Shown here piece after piece: positions 17,701 to 25,272 of a stretch of 57,791 nucleotides of DNA (position 1 is the first letter of the stretch; the number at the start of each line of letters is the position of its first letter). The position numbers were made by a program, and so were the translations under genes. A model generated the notes under the pieces. It searched no databases. It worked only from the letters and a program-made list of their open reading frames with translations, and had not been told where the DNA came from. The DNA lies in assembly GCA_024278175.1 (NCBI GenBank), contig JAJRTS010000047.1, positions 1-57,791 of the forward strand. The letters are read 5' to 3'. The stretch comes from Gemmatimonadales bacterium (lineage in GTDB: Bacteria; Gemmatimonadota; Glassbacteria; GWA2-58-10).

Positions 17701-18353
17701 CCGGACCGCAGGCGGCCCTGGTTTACGATAACAGCGCCTACGGGATGACCGGCCCGATTGATGGCGGCCGCTACCGTCTGAGCGTCCAGCAGTATTTCGG
17801 CGAGATCAGCTACACCGAAGTGATGGCTGACTGGCGCAAGTACTGGCTGTTCTGGCGGCGGGTGACAGTCGCCGTGCGGGCGGTGGCGGGCAGCCGTTTC
17901 GGCAACGACCCGCGCCTGTTTTATCTCGGCGGCCCGTACTCTTTTCGCGGTGCCTGGTACGCGGACATGTACGGCCACAACATCGTGTTTACCAACGCGG
18001 AGATCCGCTTTCCGTTTATCGACTTTCTGGCGATGGGCTGGCCGCTGCCGATTGTGCTGCGCGGAATCGGCGGCGTGCTCTTTTTCGACACGGCCAGCGC
18101 GTGGCTAAAAAACGACACGTTCCAGCCGTTCACGAGCACCGGCGCCAAGTGGTTCAAGCTCAAGGACGCGCAGGCGGCCTGGGGATTCGGCATCCGCGCC
18201 AACCTGGGCTACATGGTGCTGCGTTTCGACTCGGCGAAAACTCTGGACCATTACGATACCAACTTCTACCAGACCCCCTTGGGACTGTATAAAACCGATG
18301 AACTGGTGGAGGGACGCAGGCGCAATTTCTTCTCGGTCGGCTACGACTATTGA
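14769..18353 (+). CDS. Fusion: zinc metallopeptidase, TolB-like propeller and Omp85-like barrel
   Basis: A 1194-residue exported protein. After a signal peptide (RAVRLLIALFALCALTAGGVYAQ) comes a peptidase MA-like domain with HELAH at about 153-157 and an upstream FEHVLT context. Residues about 290-640 hold WD40/TolB-like blades with repeated SPDGxKIVFSG and WSPDGRRIAFT motifs. A low-complexity Pro/Thr/Glu/Ser linker (about 650-800) follows. The last 370 residues alternate aromatic beta strands and end RRRNFFSVGYDY, as in surface-antigen/Omp85-type barrels. The ATG at 14769 is preceded by GAGGG 10 nt upstream; a TTG at 14718 would only add a non-signal stretch. This architecture is known in some FCB genomes but is uncharacterised. 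Likely outer-membrane anchored, with the propeller and peptidase in the periplasm. Confidence 0.85.
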   Translation: MSSPEAYSTKRWRKPDRQRAVRLLIALFALCALTAGGVYAQFGKNKVQYDKFNWTVLKSEHFDIYFYDKERTMVLNAARMAERAYTRYSKILNFKPQRRIPLILYASFSDFTQTNVLPQEISEGLGGVNEFLKKRVILPFTGSWKDFEHVLTHELAHAFQIDILWGESTPVSNPFAFTPPLWYIEGMVEQLSIGKMTVNTEMWLRDAALNGYLMTLEELSYMPQGAYTFGHSFWYFIAQRYGHRKIGEILQKTSLFSNLDNAFKSSLGANMKTLSKQWNEDIRKTYLPQIVNFKKPEDVGRRLTNHERDGSSFNTTPALTSTGETIAFTTNKSGYIDIRVASAIDGKKGRTLIGGQRNPDLENLRFLYTSLDWSPDDRFLTYVGKVGPEEAVFVYNYYNEEVVHRFTTGLDGVLTPDFSPDGAKIVFSGIDGGRSNLYTITLETGEIEQTTNDDFTQRDPSWSPDGRRIAFTTEYGPGTDMQKLLFSDYRIAVLELDTGRYTVLPNSFGNNISPQWSPDGSKLAYVSDRSGITNIYYHDFEDGKDYQVTDILTGVAGITENSPCLSWSSGSGRLAFSAFFNTGWDIYIVNNPERMSKEWVPDTVLVSDYNTVYLEASRQRKKKIRGQLRLAHGDSTGLPGFVGKRAAEDQPALLAGMSAAAEKMSPEPTATETEKKQAETTDEPQAAPPDAVFDPHQAPASGSVPELDMVGLGPDSTGKTKPERQPREQRTESDSSVTVQDTAPPDTAPPGPVRIEPDNLDSTSAGGPGEDSVEVPAAAAPSLPPGTNSLLMLSNKPDSLPAISFEFEMDRSNIPLVDTADFEYAKYKPRFSVDYVSGYGGYMGNIGASGGVFVSLSDQLGNHNISIGANIYGKIQDSDLFFQYTNLEGRTDKSFFISQFRDLYYTGGSRNSSEFLANIWRSTGVIFSRPFNKFRRFEYGASAYMVSQKAIGLNFDPYYSYYPPQERTLKEYGTYFFAGPQAALVYDNSAYGMTGPIDGGRYRLSVQQYFGEISYTEVMADWRKYWLFWRRVTVAVRAVAGSRFGNDPRLFYLGGPYSFRGAWYADMYGHNIVFTNAEIRFPFIDFLAMGWPLPIVLRGIGGVLFFDTASAWLKNDTFQPFTSTGAKWFKLKDAQAAWGFGIRANLGYMVLRFDSAKTLDHYDTNFYQTPLGLYKTDELVEGRRRNFFSVGYDY

Positions 18354-18383
18354 TTGCCTCCCGGCAGAGCAGAGCCTGTTATC

Positions 18384-18423
18384 CCCCGGCCCCTTTTAAC
18401 ATGGCGGCCGGGGTTTGTTTTTT
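18384..18423 (+). terminator. Intrinsic terminator after the fusion gene
   Basis: CCCCGGCC (18384-18391) pairs with GGCCGGGG (18406-18413), followed by TTTGTTTTTT. Confidence 0.85.
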
Positions 18424-18562
18424 CGGGCCGCTGCCGTCGATACCTGCTCTGATGCTTGCGAATTGAAAAACGAACGGTTAAAATAAACAATCATCATAAC
18501 CGGCAGAATACCACAGACACTGTTGAGCGATACATTTCACACCAGCCACGGAGGTATCCCCG

Positions 18563-19246
18563 ATGCGTCTGCAACACTCTTATTTTCTCTGCGCCGCCCT
18601 TTGTGCCGCCCTTGCGGCCGGAGTTATGGCCCAGGACAAGGCCGGCCTGCTCAAGGAAGGCAAGGACAGCAACGGCGACGGTAAGCAGGACACCTGGGTC
18701 TACAGCAACAACCAGGCTAAAATCGAGCTGATCGAGGTCGATGAGAACGGCGACGGCACGGTGGACAAGTGGCGCAGGTTCGACAAAAACGGGACCAAGG
18801 TCAAAACCGAGGCCGATACTGATTTCGACGGGGTCCTGGACACCTGGACCATCTTCGAGGACGGCAAGAAAGCCCGGGTCGAAAAAGACAGGGACAACAA
18901 CGGCAGCGTGGACCAGTGGCAGCATTTCAACGCTGAAACCGGCAAGCTGACCAAGGTGGAGATCGCCAGCAAGAGCGACAAGCCAGATCAGATCATTCTC
19001 TACGGCGCCGACGGGAAAAAGACCGAGATGCAGCAGGACTCCAACGGCGACGGTACCATGGATCGCTGGACCGAGTACTATGCCAACGGCAAACCCAAGG
19101 TTGTGGCCTATGACACCAAGGGCGCGGATGGGCAGAAGGGCAGCGACGGCAAACCGGATATCTGGCAGAAATTCAACGAGGACGGCTCCAAGGGCCAGGC
19201 CGGGTTCGACACGGACGGGGACAACCAGCCCGACGTCTGGCAATAG
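18563..19246 (+). CDS. Secreted DxDGD-repeat protein (calcium-binding-like)
   Basis: 227 residues with a signal peptide ending VMA-QDK. The mature part consists of seven units of about 25-35 residues, each with a D-x-[ND]-x-[DN]-G-type acidic loop followed by D-x-W and an aromatic strand: DSNGDGKQDTW, DENGDGTVDKW, DTDFDGVLDTW, DRDNNGSVDQW, DSNGDGTMDRW, GSDGKPDIW and DTDGDNQPDVW. The loops resemble EF-hand or thrombospondin type 3 calcium sites. No enzymatic domain is seen. GGAGGT precedes ATG 18563. A structural or calcium-stabilised surface protein is the likeliest role; the function is unknown. Ends in TAG. Confidence 0.82.
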   Translation: MRLQHSYFLCAALCAALAAGVMAQDKAGLLKEGKDSNGDGKQDTWVYSNNQAKIELIEVDENGDGTVDKWRRFDKNGTKVKTEADTDFDGVLDTWTIFEDGKKARVEKDRDNNGSVDQWQHFNAETGKLTKVEIASKSDKPDQIILYGADGKKTEMQQDSNGDGTMDRWTEYYANGKPKVVAYDTKGADGQKGSDGKPDIWQKFNEDGSKGQAGFDTDGDNQPDVWQ

Positions 19247-19323
19247 ACCCGGCTCACTAACCGGGGCTCTCCGCCCGCCGCACTCTACCCGCGCGGCGGA
19301 CTGCCCGTTCGAGCTTCATCACC

Positions 19324-19359
19324 GGGCCGGCTCCCCCCCGCAGGGAGGCGGCCCTTTTT
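19324..19359 (+). terminator. Terminator or attenuator just before the symporter start
   Basis: GGGCCG and CTCCC (19324-19335) pair with GGGAG and CGGCCC (19343-19354), followed by TTTTT. It ends the repeat-protein gene but stops only 7 nt before the GGAGG of the symporter. A second hairpin (CCGCCGC/GCGGCGG, around 19275-19300) lies upstream. Confidence 0.75.
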
Positions 19360-19376
19360 GTTAGCTGGAGGACACT

Positions 19377-20855
19377 CTGGCCCGGCAAAAGGCGGATAAA
19401 AACGGAGCGGCGACGCGCGAACTGTTCTCCTCGCGCCGGGGCCTTCTGCTTACGGCGATCGGAATCGCGATCGGCACCGGCAATATCTGGCGTTTCCCCA
19501 GGGTAGCCGCGGCCAACGGCGGCGGCGTGTTTATTATCCTCTGGATGGCGTTCCTCTTTCTCTGGTCGATTCCGCTGCTGAGTGTGGAGAGCGTGCTGGG
19601 CCGCGGCACGCGCCACGGCACCGTGGGCTCTTTTGTCGCGCTGCTCGGTGCGCGCCATGCCTGGATGGGCGCTTTCGTGGCTATCACCACCACGGGGATT
19701 CTCTGCTACTACGCGGTTGTTACCGGCTGGTGCATGAAATATTTTACCGGTTCCCTGCTGGGCGCTATCGGCGGAGATACGGGTGTTGAGTACTGGCACG
19801 CATTCGCCGGCAGCGGCCAGGCCGTGCTGTTCCACCTGGCTGCGGTGGCCCTCTGCTGCGTTATCGTGCTGGCCGGTGTGCGCGCTGGAATCGAGGCGAG
19901 TGCGAAGGTGTTTATCCCGGCGCTGGGGTTGATCCTGCTCTACTGTGCGGCGAAAGCCCTGACCCTTCCCGGCGCGGGTGCGGGAGTGAGCTACCTGTTC
20001 GGTTTCGACCCGGCGGATTTCCTGCGTCCCCGGGTATATCTGGAGGCGCTGAGCCAGAGCGCGTGGAGCACGGGAGCCGGCTGGGGCCTTCTGCTGACCT
20101 ACTCGGTTTACGCCCGCCCGCGCGAGCACGTGGTTGAGAACGCGTTTATCATGGGCCTGGCCAACAACACGGCCAGCCTGCTGGCCGCCCTGGCGGTGAT
20201 TCCAACCGTGTTCGCCCTGCTGCCGGTCGAGACCGCCGTGGAGGTGGCGACCACGGCCGGGGAGAACAGCACGGGGATGACATTTATCTGGATCCCCCGT
20301 CTGCTGGGCGAGGGCGAGGGCGGACGGGTAATGCTGACGCTGTTTTTCCTGGCGCTGGTGCTGGCCGCGCTGAGCAGCATGATCTCGATGGTGGAGATGG
20401 CCGTGCGCAACCTGCTCGATATCGGGATGGGGCGAACCGCCGCCACGCTGGCGGTGAGTGCTTTTATCGGCGTGGTGGGGATTCCCAGCGCGTTGCGGCC
20501 CGGCTTTTTCGACAACCAGGACTGGGTCTGGGGACTGGGGCTGATAGTCAACGGCCTGCTGTTCTGCGTGGCGGTGAGTATCTACGGGTTCGAGAAGTTC
20601 AGGAAAGAGATGGTGGAGGAGCGCGGCAGCGGCGACATGCATCTGCCCCGCTGGTTCGGTACGTTGATCAGGTACGTGGTTCCTGCACAGTTCGCGCTGC
20701 TGATCGGCTGGTGGTTCTGGCGTTCATCGGGCTGGGCTGAGAGGTGGTGGGACCCGCTGGGTACGTTCAGTATCGGCAGCGTGCTGGCCCAATGGGGCGC
20801 GGCGCTGCTGCTGGCCCTGTGGCTGGGCCCCAAACTGGCGCGGCGGCTACGCTAG
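19377..20855 (+). CDS. Sodium:neurotransmitter symporter family (LeuT fold) transporter
   Basis: Sodium-coupled amino-acid or amine importer with about 11-12 membrane helices. The frame contains GLLLTAIGIAIGTGNIWRFP, the TM1 signature with the sodium and substrate sites, which lies upstream of the first ATG/GTG/TTG codon in frame (GTG 19527). An in-frame TAG is at 19362-19364 and the only initiation candidates before TM1 are CTG codons. CTG 19377 has GGAGG at 19367-19371, ideal spacing, so I call it the start, giving 492 residues (MARQKADKNGAATRELFSSR...). Length fits the bacterial SNF family. The stop overlaps that of the convergent gene. Confidence 0.88.
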   Translation: MARQKADKNGAATRELFSSRRGLLLTAIGIAIGTGNIWRFPRVAAANGGGVFIILWMAFLFLWSIPLLSVESVLGRGTRHGTVGSFVALLGARHAWMGAFVAITTTGILCYYAVVTGWCMKYFTGSLLGAIGGDTGVEYWHAFAGSGQAVLFHLAAVALCCVIVLAGVRAGIEASAKVFIPALGLILLYCAAKALTLPGAGAGVSYLFGFDPADFLRPRVYLEALSQSAWSTGAGWGLLLTYSVYARPREHVVENAFIMGLANNTASLLAALAVIPTVFALLPVETAVEVATTAGENSTGMTFIWIPRLLGEGEGGRVMLTLFFLALVLAALSSMISMVEMAVRNLLDIGMGRTAATLAVSAFIGVVGIPSALRPGFFDNQDWVWGLGLIVNGLLFCVAVSIYGFEKFRKEMVEERGSGDMHLPRWFGTLIRYVVPAQFALLIGWWFWRSSGWAERWWDPLGTFSIGSVLAQWGAALLLALWLGPKLARRLR

Positions 20856-21826
20856 TTTTGCTGATAGTAAAACAACTCTGCTTTATCGCCCGTTATTCTT
20901 GCCCACACGGGGCGGCCGTCGCGGAAACCGACGAGATCGTTGATCGGGTCTATGTCCGGGGAGGGAGGGGTGACCTTGTACATCCGACCCGTGGCGCAAT
21001 CAACGTATTCCAAGTCCATAAATCTTACATAAGCTATTGTTTTTCCATCAAGTTTACCCCATTCCAACAATTGGGCATAAATGTCTCCTGTTCCGTAACC
21101 CCAATCCTCATCGGGATCCAGTTTTATCTTCTTTCTGCTTTCGAGATCAAACAAATACGCTTCATCATCTATCGTATCTCGAAATCCATATTTGCCATCG
21201 GGGGAAACTTTCAGAAACCAACCCCATGATTCCGCTACTTCGCCTGTTGTTGAGTTATAAAATTTATCTGGCCCATGATAAGCACAAGTTATGTACAACT
21301 TATCTTCAAACTCAGACCAATATATTCCATAATATCCATCATCGCATGCGGCTATTTCAGTTTTAGCTCGGCTTTCAGGATTATATAACCACACTGATAC
21401 CCCTTCCATGTATTTTCCAGAGGGAAAATCATTTGAAGGTAACAAATCATAAGCAATGTAGGCCAGTTGGTCACTATTTGGAGACCAATCATAATTCATA
21501 ACATGGCAAATCGTATCAGTGATACCCGTTTGAAGGTCCATCACAATAAGTACGTTAGGCGGCCAACCCTTATCCTCGCAAACGCAAGTATCTGGCTTTA
21601 ACCATTTAGCCCGCCATGATAAATACCTTTCCGATGGTGATATCGCTAACAGTGTCAGATTACTAACATCTGTAATAGAAATATTACTATATGCCAAATT
21701 ATCAGTGTTTATAACTGTTATCAGGGTATCTCTATCCAATGGGTACAACGTTTTTTCTGCTAACATATCAAAAGGCAATATAAGCAAAAAACTAAAGCAC
21801 AAATACAACATTAGTGTTTTATGCAC
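20852..21826 (-). CDS. Exported AT-rich propeller-like protein, possible immunity partner
   Basis: 324 residues, starting at GTG 21826 with GGAGG 9 nt upstream. A signal peptide (MLYLCFSFLLILPFDMLAEK) is followed by repeated short beta motifs such as LLAISPSERYLSW, YDWSPNSDQLAYIAY, IYWSEFEDKLYIT and LKVSPDGKYGF, typical of TolB/WD40-like blades. No enzyme motif is seen. The gene is clearly more AT-rich than its surroundings and starts 18 nt after the peptidase-like gene on the same strand, so both are co-transcribed. A periplasmic immunity protein against the neighbouring peptidoglycan-hydrolase-like domain is one reading; an ordinary secreted propeller protein is the alternative. Confidence 0.7.
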   Translation of the reverse strand: MHKTLMLYLCFSFLLILPFDMLAEKTLYPLDRDTLITVINTDNLAYSNISITDVSNLTLLAISPSERYLSWRAKWLKPDTCVCEDKGWPPNVLIVMDLQTGITDTICHVMNYDWSPNSDQLAYIAYDLLPSNDFPSGKYMEGVSVWLYNPESRAKTEIAACDDGYYGIYWSEFEDKLYITCAYHGPDKFYNSTTGEVAESWGWFLKVSPDGKYGFRDTIDDEAYLFDLESRKKIKLDPDEDWGYGTGDIYAQLLEWGKLDGKTIAYVRFMDLEYVDCATGRMYKVTPPSPDIDPINDLVGFRDGRPVWARITGDKAELFYYQQN

Positions 21827-21844
21827 TTCTACTTCCCTCCGCTA

Positions 21845-23137
21845 TTATTTCGGAGAGTTTACATGATCGTGATCATCGTGCCCACCACTACCGTCATACT
21901 TGACTTCATCTCCATATTTATCCGCAATCTTTTTATTCCCAATATAAACAAATGGGGCTCCACAGTTCAAATACCTCTGAATTTGCTTTTTGTGCTCCTT
22001 CTCTTTGTACCCTTTTCCATTGACTATTGCGCTACCACAAGTCCGGCCAAAATCAATATCCACGCCATAACCCTTAGCATGACTCTTGCCTTTATGTGAG
22101 CCGTATTTAACACCATCCTGCACTGCTTTATTACCAATATATGGCTTTTTGCCTGTCTCCTGCAAATGCTTGGCGGCAAACTTATCCATAAAAACCTTTA
22201 GTTCAGGCAATCCCCAACTGGCCTCTTTCCTCCCATAGCCCGTGTAGCTATTGCCGTCGTAAGGAATTTTGATAAACCCGTAAGCCGTAAAAGTAATATC
22301 CAGACAAAAGAATGCATGTGGCCGGTCGTCCAGGTCAACCCAAAAGAAATATTTAGCGCTCAGGCCTTGTGTCTGGAATTTTACTTTCAAATTTTCACCT
22401 TCCATCGGTAACGCGGCTTTCAAATCTCTCATTGCGCTAATTTTATCAAGCCCGCGCAACAGTTTCGCCATTTCTGTTTCTGGCACAATATCATTGTCCG
22501 TCCCACTTTTAATCACTCTTTTGTTCATCCTGTCCTTGTTCCAGTTAATAGCTTTTGATTCCGGAGTCTCGGCAAAGCTTATCCTGACGCTCATCCCCCC
22601 TCCCGGCCCCTTAAGCAAAATTTCCACGTTCGGCTCGTCTTTCGCACCGGCGGCCCGGTAATCCACCTTGATCACTTTACCCCTGAATTTAACTTCCTCC
22701 CCGTTAACCGTCAGCACCACCTCCCCGGCATCCTGCGGTCCAGCCGCAACCGATTCCTTTCCCGCCGACTGCATCACGCGCTTGTTGGCGGGAAGATCCC
22801 GCTCAATCCGCCGTAACTCCTTCTGCACCAGTTTTAGCCCGGGGTGAGGGTATTTCACCCGCGCCCGCACCCAGGCCATACGCCGCACTTCGGGCATCAA
22901 CCTGTCCGCCAGTGCTATCAACTTGTTGCCGTCACTTGTCAGCGCCCGCGCCCGCCGCTCCCCGGCTGCGTGGCCCTTGCTGAGCAGCGCCAGCGCCTCG
23001 CGCTCCATCCCGGCGTACAGCTTACGGGCTTTCGCTCCCACTCCGGGGTCGCAGTCCCACAGCATCATCGTGCTCGCTTCGGCGCGGTTCATGTAGCTCA
23101 CCAGTGCCTCCTGCCAGGATTTTTTGTCCATCTCCAT
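21845..23137 (-). CDS. Modular protein with C-terminal LAS-type (M15/M74-like) peptidase domain
   Basis: 430 residues, no signal peptide; GGGGAG lies 8 nt before ATG 23137. The N-terminal 130 residues are helical and charged, followed by a beta-rich segment (about 135-190). The C-terminal domain has SHAKGYGVDIDFG near residue 353, matching the H-x2-G-x-[AG]-x-D zinc motif of D-Ala-D-Ala peptidases and murein endopeptidases, and ends HDDHDHVNSPK, matching the H-x-H third-ligand motif. Base composition changes inside the gene: the 5' part (to about residue 190) is GC-rich like the chromosome, the 3' part is AT-rich like the next gene. This mosaic, with no signal peptide, resembles polymorphic toxins in which a C-terminal domain and its immunity gene are exchanged together. 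Function is inferred only from the motifs. Confidence 0.72.
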   Translation of the reverse strand: MEMDKKSWQEALVSYMNRAEASTMMLWDCDPGVGAKARKLYAGMEREALALLSKGHAAGERRARALTSDGNKLIALADRLMPEVRRMAWVRARVKYPHPGLKLVQKELRRIERDLPANKRVMQSAGKESVAAGPQDAGEVVLTVNGEEVKFRGKVIKVDYRAAGAKDEPNVEILLKGPGGGMSVRISFAETPESKAINWNKDRMNKRVIKSGTDNDIVPETEMAKLLRGLDKISAMRDLKAALPMEGENLKVKFQTQGLSAKYFFWVDLDDRPHAFFCLDITFTAYGFIKIPYDGNSYTGYGRKEASWGLPELKVFMDKFAAKHLQETGKKPYIGNKAVQDGVKYGSHKGKSHAKGYGVDIDFGRTCGSAIVNGKGYKEKEHKKQIQRYLNCGAPFVYIGNKKIADKYGDEVKYDGSGGHDDHDHVNSPK

Positions 23138-23295
23138 CGTTCACTCCCCGCTCGCTTAAGGAATGATTATCCATTAGTCACGGGGGTAAGATTAACAAGC
23201 CATCCGCCTTGCGTCCAGCGAACTCTGTGCGTTTAGGTGCGTTTGCACAGTTCTGCGCTAAAATATTTTACAGTTCTCGATTTAGCTTACAGCAC

Positions 23296-23327
23296 AAAAA
23301 AAGCCGCTCCCCCTTGCGGGAAGCGGC
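23296..23327 (-). terminator. Intrinsic terminator downstream of pepA
   Basis: On the minus strand, GCCGCT...AGCGGC pair around a C-rich/G-rich inner stem and are followed by seven T residues. It ends the leftward transcript carrying pepA. Confidence 0.85.
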
Positions 23328-23363
23328 CTTCAATCTCGCTTTTCTTATTTTCTTATCCGTGCT

Positions 23364-23669
23364 TTATTTTTCCGCCGCCAGGTCCCCGGCCAGCCGGACC
23401 AGCAGGCGCACGCCGTAGCCCGTGCCACCCGGACTGTCGTAATGGCGTTTCTTGTCAGCCCAGGCCGGCCCGGCGATATCGATGTGCACCCACGGCGTCT
23501 TGCCGGCGAACTTCTGCAGGAACAGCGCGGCGGTGATCGCCCCGCCCCAGCGCGTGGTCCCGATATTCTTCACGTCGGCGAACTCACTCTTGATATCCTC
23601 GCGCATGTCCTCGTCCAGCGGAAGGCGGCAGAGCTTTTCCCCGGCCTGTACCGCCGCCGCGCTGACCAT
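23364..23669 (-). CDS. pepA: Leucyl aminopeptidase, C-terminal part after an in-frame TAG
   Basis: This is the continuation, in the same frame, of the pepA reading frame that stops at TAG 23682-23684. It encodes the C-terminal part of the M17 catalytic domain: EKLCRLPLDEDM, FADVKNIGTTRWGGAITAALFLQKF, WVHIDIAGPAW and GTGYGVRLLVRL. The ATG at 23669 lacks a ribosome site, so separate translation is unlikely. No further stop or frameshift occurs in the 105 codons, so either the mutation is recent, the base is an error, or the TAG is read through. Confidence 0.75.
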   Translation of the reverse strand: MVSAAAVQAGEKLCRLPLDEDMREDIKSEFADVKNIGTTRWGGAITAALFLQKFAGKTPWVHIDIAGPAWADKKRHYDSPGGTGYGVRLLVRLAGDLAAEK

Positions 23670-23681
23670 ACCCGTCCAGCG

Positions 23682-24917
23682 CTAGTCGTTGCCGAACAGC
23701 CCGGCGGTGGAGGGTCCCAGGGCCACGACGCAGGCCCCGGTCAACGTGGCCAGGTCCACCACCCGGCTCGCCCCCAGCTTGCCCGTGGCCCAGGCCAGTG
23801 CGTCCGCCAGGGTCAGCCTGCCCTCGGCGTCCGTGTTGCCGATCTCGATAGTGGTGCCGTCCAGCGCGCGCACGATGTCGTCGGGCTTGTAGCTGCGCCC
23901 GCCCGGCATGTTTTCCACCGCCGCCACCACCGCGCTCACCCGCAGGGGCAGCTTCAGCGCTGCGATCACCTCCATCGCTCCCAGCACCGCCGCCGCGCCC
24001 GCCATGTCCATCTTCATCCCGGCCATGTGCTCACCCGGCTTGATATTCAGCCCGCCGCTGTCGAAACACACGCCCTTGCCCACCAGCACCAGCAGCTCAT
24101 CGTTAACCGGCTTGCCCGGCGGCTCCCAGCTCAGCTCGATAAAGCGCGGCGCATTGGCGCTGCCACGGGCCACCGCCAGCGTGGCGCCCATCTTCTCCCG
24201 CTCCATCTCCCGCTCGTCCAGCACCCGGCAACTGAGTCCCTCGTGGCTCTTCGCCAGCCTCACGGCCACCGAGGCCAGCCGTTCCGGCGTCAGTTCGGCG
24301 GGGATCTCATTGACCAGCTCACGGGCGGAGATTACACCCCCGGCCACGGTGAGCGCGTGCGAGGCCGCCGTTTTCAGCGCAGCGGCGTCCTGCTTGAGCG
24401 ACGCTCCGCGGCCACCGTAGAAAAACAGCTCCAGCTCGTCCAGACCGGCATAGGCGGGGCTGCTCTCGTCGATGCTCTTATACTTCTCGAACCTGTAGAG
24501 TCCCAGGCTCATGCCCTCGGCCAGCGCACCGCAAATCTCGACTGCCGTAACACCGCCCGCACGCGCGGGGACCCGGCAGGCCAGCGCGGCCCTGGTCACG
24601 TTCCAGGCGCGGAAACAACCGGCGGCGGCCCCCGCCGCCCGGCGGTATTTTTCGCTGCTCAGGCTCGAGGGTTCGCCCAGACCGACAAGGCACAACCTGC
24701 GCGGCAATTTTCCGCCCGACATGTTGAACGTGAAGCTCTGGCCCGCTTTACCCTTGAACCGCTCCTGGACCGCCGCTTCCAGGATCCGCCCGCCCGCGCG
24801 GCGATCCAGCCTGGCGACCAGCGGATCATCGTCCAGAGCTCTCTGGAACACCGGCACAACCAGCGCCGGCGCCTCTTGCCCCAACTCCAGCTTATGCACA
24901 ACAGTGATCTTCACCAT
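23682..24917 (-). CDS. pepA: Leucyl aminopeptidase (M17), N-terminal and most of the catalytic domain
   Basis: Cytosolic di-metal aminopeptidase. From ATG 24917, with AGGAGGGT directly upstream, the frame runs 411 codons to TAG. The metal and substrate motifs are present: KGVCFDSGGLNIKP, GMKMDMAGAAAV and NTDAEGRLTLADAL. The frame then meets TAG after GPSTAGLFGND, in a surface segment that is variable in the family, and continues in the same frame for 105 codons. Without the last segment the catalytic domain and hexamer contacts are incomplete, so a 411-residue product should be inactive. With the TAG decoded the protein would be about 517 residues, normal for PepA. Confidence 0.82.
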   Translation of the reverse strand: MVKITVVHKLELGQEAPALVVPVFQRALDDDPLVARLDRRAGGRILEAAVQERFKGKAGQSFTFNMSGGKLPRRLCLVGLGEPSSLSSEKYRRAAGAAAGCFRAWNVTRAALACRVPARAGGVTAVEICGALAEGMSLGLYRFEKYKSIDESSPAYAGLDELELFFYGGRGASLKQDAAALKTAASHALTVAGGVISARELVNEIPAELTPERLASVAVRLAKSHEGLSCRVLDEREMEREKMGATLAVARGSANAPRFIELSWEPPGKPVNDELLVLVGKGVCFDSGGLNIKPGEHMAGMKMDMAGAAAVLGAMEVIAALKLPLRVSAVVAAVENMPGGRSYKPDDIVRALDGTTIEIGNTDAEGRLTLADALAWATGKLGASRVVDLATLTGACVVALGPSTAGLFGND

Positions 24918-24941
24918 ACCCTCCTGTGCTACCTGATGCAA

Positions 24942-25272
24942 AACGCCCCCTGGCCGATGGCCCGGAGGCGCTGCGAAAAAACGAATCGAACCCCACTTGC
25001 CACGTGGTATCGCGCTTAGCCCGCATTATTCATAAAAAATATCGCCTACTTTCTATAACTTTTGGCAATGAAGCGAGTTAACGCAGAATCACTTTGTCCT
25101 GCAAAAACGGATATTATTTATTGCCAAAGAAAAACAAGCTGGCGAAATTTTACCTTCGGCTCGCCTGCTTTGTCAGATTAGCTGCGCCATCAGTGGATTG
25201 CGGTATTGAGCAGTACAGCGGCGCCACTGCTTCCTTGCTCTCGAACAAATCAGGCTTCGTGAATAATCCGGG
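24942..25272. other. Intergenic region upstream of pepA
   Basis: No gene is supported. It contains a long-range inverted pair TTTGGCAAT...ATTGCCAAA (near 25062 and 25118) and AT-rich tracts. It should hold the pepA promoter, but no clear -35/-10 pair is seen on the minus strand. Confidence 0.4.

Noticed and set aside
19257-20642. 461-codon frame opposite the symporter
   Set aside because: His/Arg/Gln-rich shadow; the symporter motifs on the other strand are unmistakable.
23442-25019. 525-codon frame opposite pepA
   Set aside because: Antisense shadow of the M17 gene with low-complexity Arg/His/Gln composition.
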